DNA from: Niveispirillum sp. | GTDB taxonomy: Bacteria; Pseudomonadota; Alphaproteobacteria; Azospirillales; Azospirillaceae | Assembly (NCBI GenBank): GCA_016463045.1 | Contig: JAEMSB010000183.1 | Coordinates: 1 to 8,213, forward strand | Length of the DNA stretch: 8,213 bases | Direction: 5' to 3' | Part shown: positions 7,471 to 8,213 of the stretch, one piece after another | Layout of the letters: every line of letters begins with the position of its first letter | How positions within the stretch are numbered: position 1 is the stretch's first letter | Notes under the pieces: model-generated | What the model saw: only the letters and a program-made list of their open reading frames with translations | The model's database searches: none | Told to the model about the DNA's origin: nothing | Position numbers and translations under genes: made by a program

Positions 7471-7479
7471 GACGGGGGC

Positions 7480-7509
7480 GGTATAGGGCGGGCGCCTATG
7501 TCCCGTCAA
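7480..7509 (-). promoter_or_regulatory. Sigma70-type promoter of mntP
   Basis: On the minus strand, TTGACG (7509-7504) is followed by 17 bases and CTATAC (7486-7481), or by 18 bases and TATACC (7485-7480). Predicted transcription start is around 7473-7475, directly at the 5' end of the aptamer. The match and its position right before the riboswitch support each other. Confidence 0.75.
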
Positions 7510-7513
7510 GCGG

Positions 7514-7536
7514 TCAGAACCGCGCACCCGGTCTGA
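7514..7536. repeat. Imperfect inverted repeat upstream of the mntP promoter
   Basis: TCAGA (7514-7518) and TCTGA (7532-7536) form a dyad. It extends inward by CC/GG if the A at 7519 is bulged, around a 10- to 13-base centre. It sits 4 bases beyond the -35 box, between mntP and the cutA remnant. It could be an operator or a weak hairpin ending minus-strand transcription from cutA. I do not recognise a known regulator site. Confidence 0.3.
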
Positions 7537-7628
7537 AGGCGCGGAGGCGGATGGTCAATCATCGCCACCGGTCGCCAGGACTAGCCGCGCCACCAGCGTC
7601 TTGAACCCCGTCGCATGGCAATTCGGAT

Positions 7629-7784
7629 TTAGGGCAGTTGCATCCGCCCGCGATACACTGATTCCATGCCTGGAAGGATTTTCCCACAGGCGGCCAGACC
7701 CTCAACCACCACATCAAAGGCGATGGTGCAGGCGATATCCGGGTCGGGCATGGTCACATAAACATGGCGGATTTTCGCGTGCAT
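7629..7784 (-). pseudogene. cutA: N-terminal remnant of cutA (divalent-cation tolerance protein family)
   Basis: A 51-residue frame from ATG 7784 to TAA 7629 matches the first half of CutA: HVYVTMPDPDIA corresponds to the first strand and helix, and LAACGKILPGMESVYR is the family's most typical motif (LAAC..ILPG..S.YRW.G). Intact CutA has about 105-115 residues and forms a trimer. Here the WxG after VYR is missing and the frame ends seven residues later, so the second half of the fold is lost. Downstream in another frame (about 7555-7608) is a stretch, TGFKTLVARL, that loosely resembles the CutA helix after the KT motif, hinting at deletion plus frameshift; this part is weak. AAAGGG directly precedes ATG 7784, too close for a normal ribosome site, and an in-frame TAA lies shortly upstream. 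CutA has been linked to copper and other divalent cations, so its place next to mntP is notable. Probably non-functional. Confidence 0.75.
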
Positions 7785-7916
7785 CCCTTTGATTTGCTTG
7801 TTGTTCAGGCATGGATGTTAGCCCAGACACCGGCCCCGATCGCGCGCAGCGGCGGGCGCGCAGACCCGCGCTTTGGGCAAGGCAGACCGGAAAACGCTTT
7901 TTTCCTGATACAACCG
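7785..7916. other. Non-coding stretch upstream of the tRNA promoter
   Basis: I recognise no gene here. Short frames on both strands are arginine- and proline-rich, have no recognisable motif, and look like translated GC-rich spacer. A GGAAAA (7889-7894) / TTTTCC (7900-7905) inverted repeat with a 5-base loop lies about 12 bases before the tRNA -35 box; its AT-richness could serve as an upstream promoter element. A GCGCGC-rich patch at 7841-7870 has no evident function. Confidence 0.4.
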
Positions 7917-7945
7917 TTGCATCCCCCAAATGTGGTGGCTATAGT
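7917..7945 (+). promoter_or_regulatory. Sigma70-type promoter of tRNA-Pro
   Basis: TTGCAT (7917-7922), a 17-base spacer and TATAGT (7940-7945) make a good promoter. The predicted start near 7952 gives a leader of about 44 bases before the mature tRNA. The GC-rich stretch after the -10 (CCGCGCCCG) resembles a stringent-response discriminator, common at stable-RNA promoters; that is inference. Confidence 0.75.
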
Positions 7946-7995
7946 CCGCGCCCGAACGACGGACGGCCCAAACCGACCGGCGTTCATCGAGAGGT

Positions 7996-8072
7996 CGGAG
8001 CGTGGCGCAGCCTGGTAGCGCACTAGACTGGGGGTCTAGGGGTCGCAGGTTCGAATCCTGTCGCTCCGACCA
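7996..8072 (+). tRNA. tRNA-Pro, anticodon GGG
   Basis: A 77-base cloverleaf with encoded CCA. The acceptor stem pairs CGGAGCG (7996-8002) with CGCTCCG (8062-8068), followed by discriminator A and CCA (8070-8072). The anticodon arm is CTAGA, loop CTGGGGG, then TCTAG, which places GGG at 34-36 after T33, with G37. The T arm is GCAGG, loop TTCGAAT, CCTGT, with near-perfect pairing. GGG reads CCC and, by wobble, CCU proline codons. It stands alone between its own promoter and terminator. Confidence 0.97.
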
Positions 8073-8104
8073 TTCTCTCGAAGCTCGGTCATGGGCTTAC
8101 GCGA

Positions 8105-8134
8105 AAAGCCGCCATCAGGAATGATGGCGGCTTT
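8105..8134 (+). terminator. Intrinsic terminator after tRNA-Pro
   Basis: AAAGCCGCCATCA (8105-8117) and TGATGGCGGCTTT (8122-8134) form a perfect 13-bp stem with tetraloop GGAA. The stem ends in TTT and is followed by T-rich CGTGCTTTCT. It lies 32 bases after the tRNA CCA and is the obvious end of that transcript. The A-run on the left arm means it could also act on minus-strand transcripts. Confidence 0.88.
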
Positions 8135-8213
8135 CGTGCTTTCTGGTCCCGGTGCGGGACGGATTGGTGTCCCGCCGCTCGGACGGCGACGGCGTTCATG
8201 ATATCCCTTGCCC
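8135..8213. other. Right edge: short inverted repeat, no gene recognised
   Basis: GCGGGAC (8154-8160) and GTCCCGC (8169-8175) form a 7-bp dyad with an 8-base loop; GTCCC (8146-8150) could compete for the GGGAC arm. No coding frame here is recognisable within what is visible. A 36-codon minus-strand frame starting near 8200 runs straight through the terminator hairpin and is almost certainly chance. Confidence 0.3.

Noticed and set aside
7841..7870. GCGCGC-rich patch as a repeat array or CRISPR-like element.
   Set aside because: It is a single short GC-rich stretch with no regular unit or spacing.
7714..7929. A 71-codon minus-strand frame between mntP and the tRNA.
   Set aside because: It overlaps the cutA remnant in a different frame, is Arg/Cys-rich with no motif, and the CutA signature explains the region better.
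7764..8026. Plus-strand frames of 71-84 codons running into the tRNA gene.
   Set aside because: They read through the tRNA promoter and into the tRNA body, with no ribosome site and no recognisable domain.
7996..8072. tRNA gene as an integration site for a mobile element.
   Set aside because: No integrase gene and no repeat of the tRNA 3' end is visible in the window; the flank holds an ordinary terminator.

Overview
The window is GC-rich DNA whose codons end mostly in G or C. The gene content (hybrid sensor kinases with Cache, PAS and MHYT input domains, an HD-GYP response regulator, and an mntP with an alphaproteobacterial-style Mn2+ riboswitch) suggests a free-living alphaproteobacterium, most likely of the Azospirillum/Niveispirillum/Rhodospirillales type. 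The taxonomic placement is inference from style; no marker gene decides it.

Layout. (1) Bases 1-3280, minus strand: most of a very large membrane hybrid histidine kinase (Cache sensor, HAMP, PAS, HisKA, HATPase, two receivers, start of a probable Hpt domain), cut by the left edge of the window. (2) Bases 3281-3520: a divergent intergenic region. (3) Bases 3521-6702, plus strand: a two-gene operon with a 2-base gap, encoding an MHYT-domain membrane hybrid kinase and a REC-HD-GYP protein predicted to be a cyclic-di-GMP phosphodiesterase. (4) Bases 6706-6723: a perfect hairpin between convergent genes; the downstream gene's stop codon lies in its loop. (5) Bases 6713-7509, minus strand: the manganese exporter gene mntP. 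It can be read as one complete unit: a sigma70-type promoter, a yybP-ykoY (Mn2+-sensing) riboswitch beginning at about the transcription start, an expression platform that can mask the Shine-Dalgarno sequence, and a TTG start codon. (6) Bases 7629-7784, minus strand: a short reading frame that is clearly the N-terminal half of CutA, probably a decayed gene. (7) Bases 7917-8134, plus strand: tRNA-Pro(GGG) with its own promoter and a strong intrinsic terminator.

How they work together. The two kinases and the HD-GYP regulator look like a local phosphorelay that sets cyclic-di-GMP breakdown. The MHYT kinase ends in a receiver and has no Hpt domain, while the divergent kinase appears to carry one, so phosphotransfer between the two transcription units is possible but unproven. 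The mntP unit is separate: high Mn2+ should stabilise the aptamer, expose the ribosome site and turn on Mn2+ export. I see no wholly novel system. The most informative items are the mntP riboswitch with its TTG start, the cutA remnant, and the divergent kinase / cyclic-di-GMP module.
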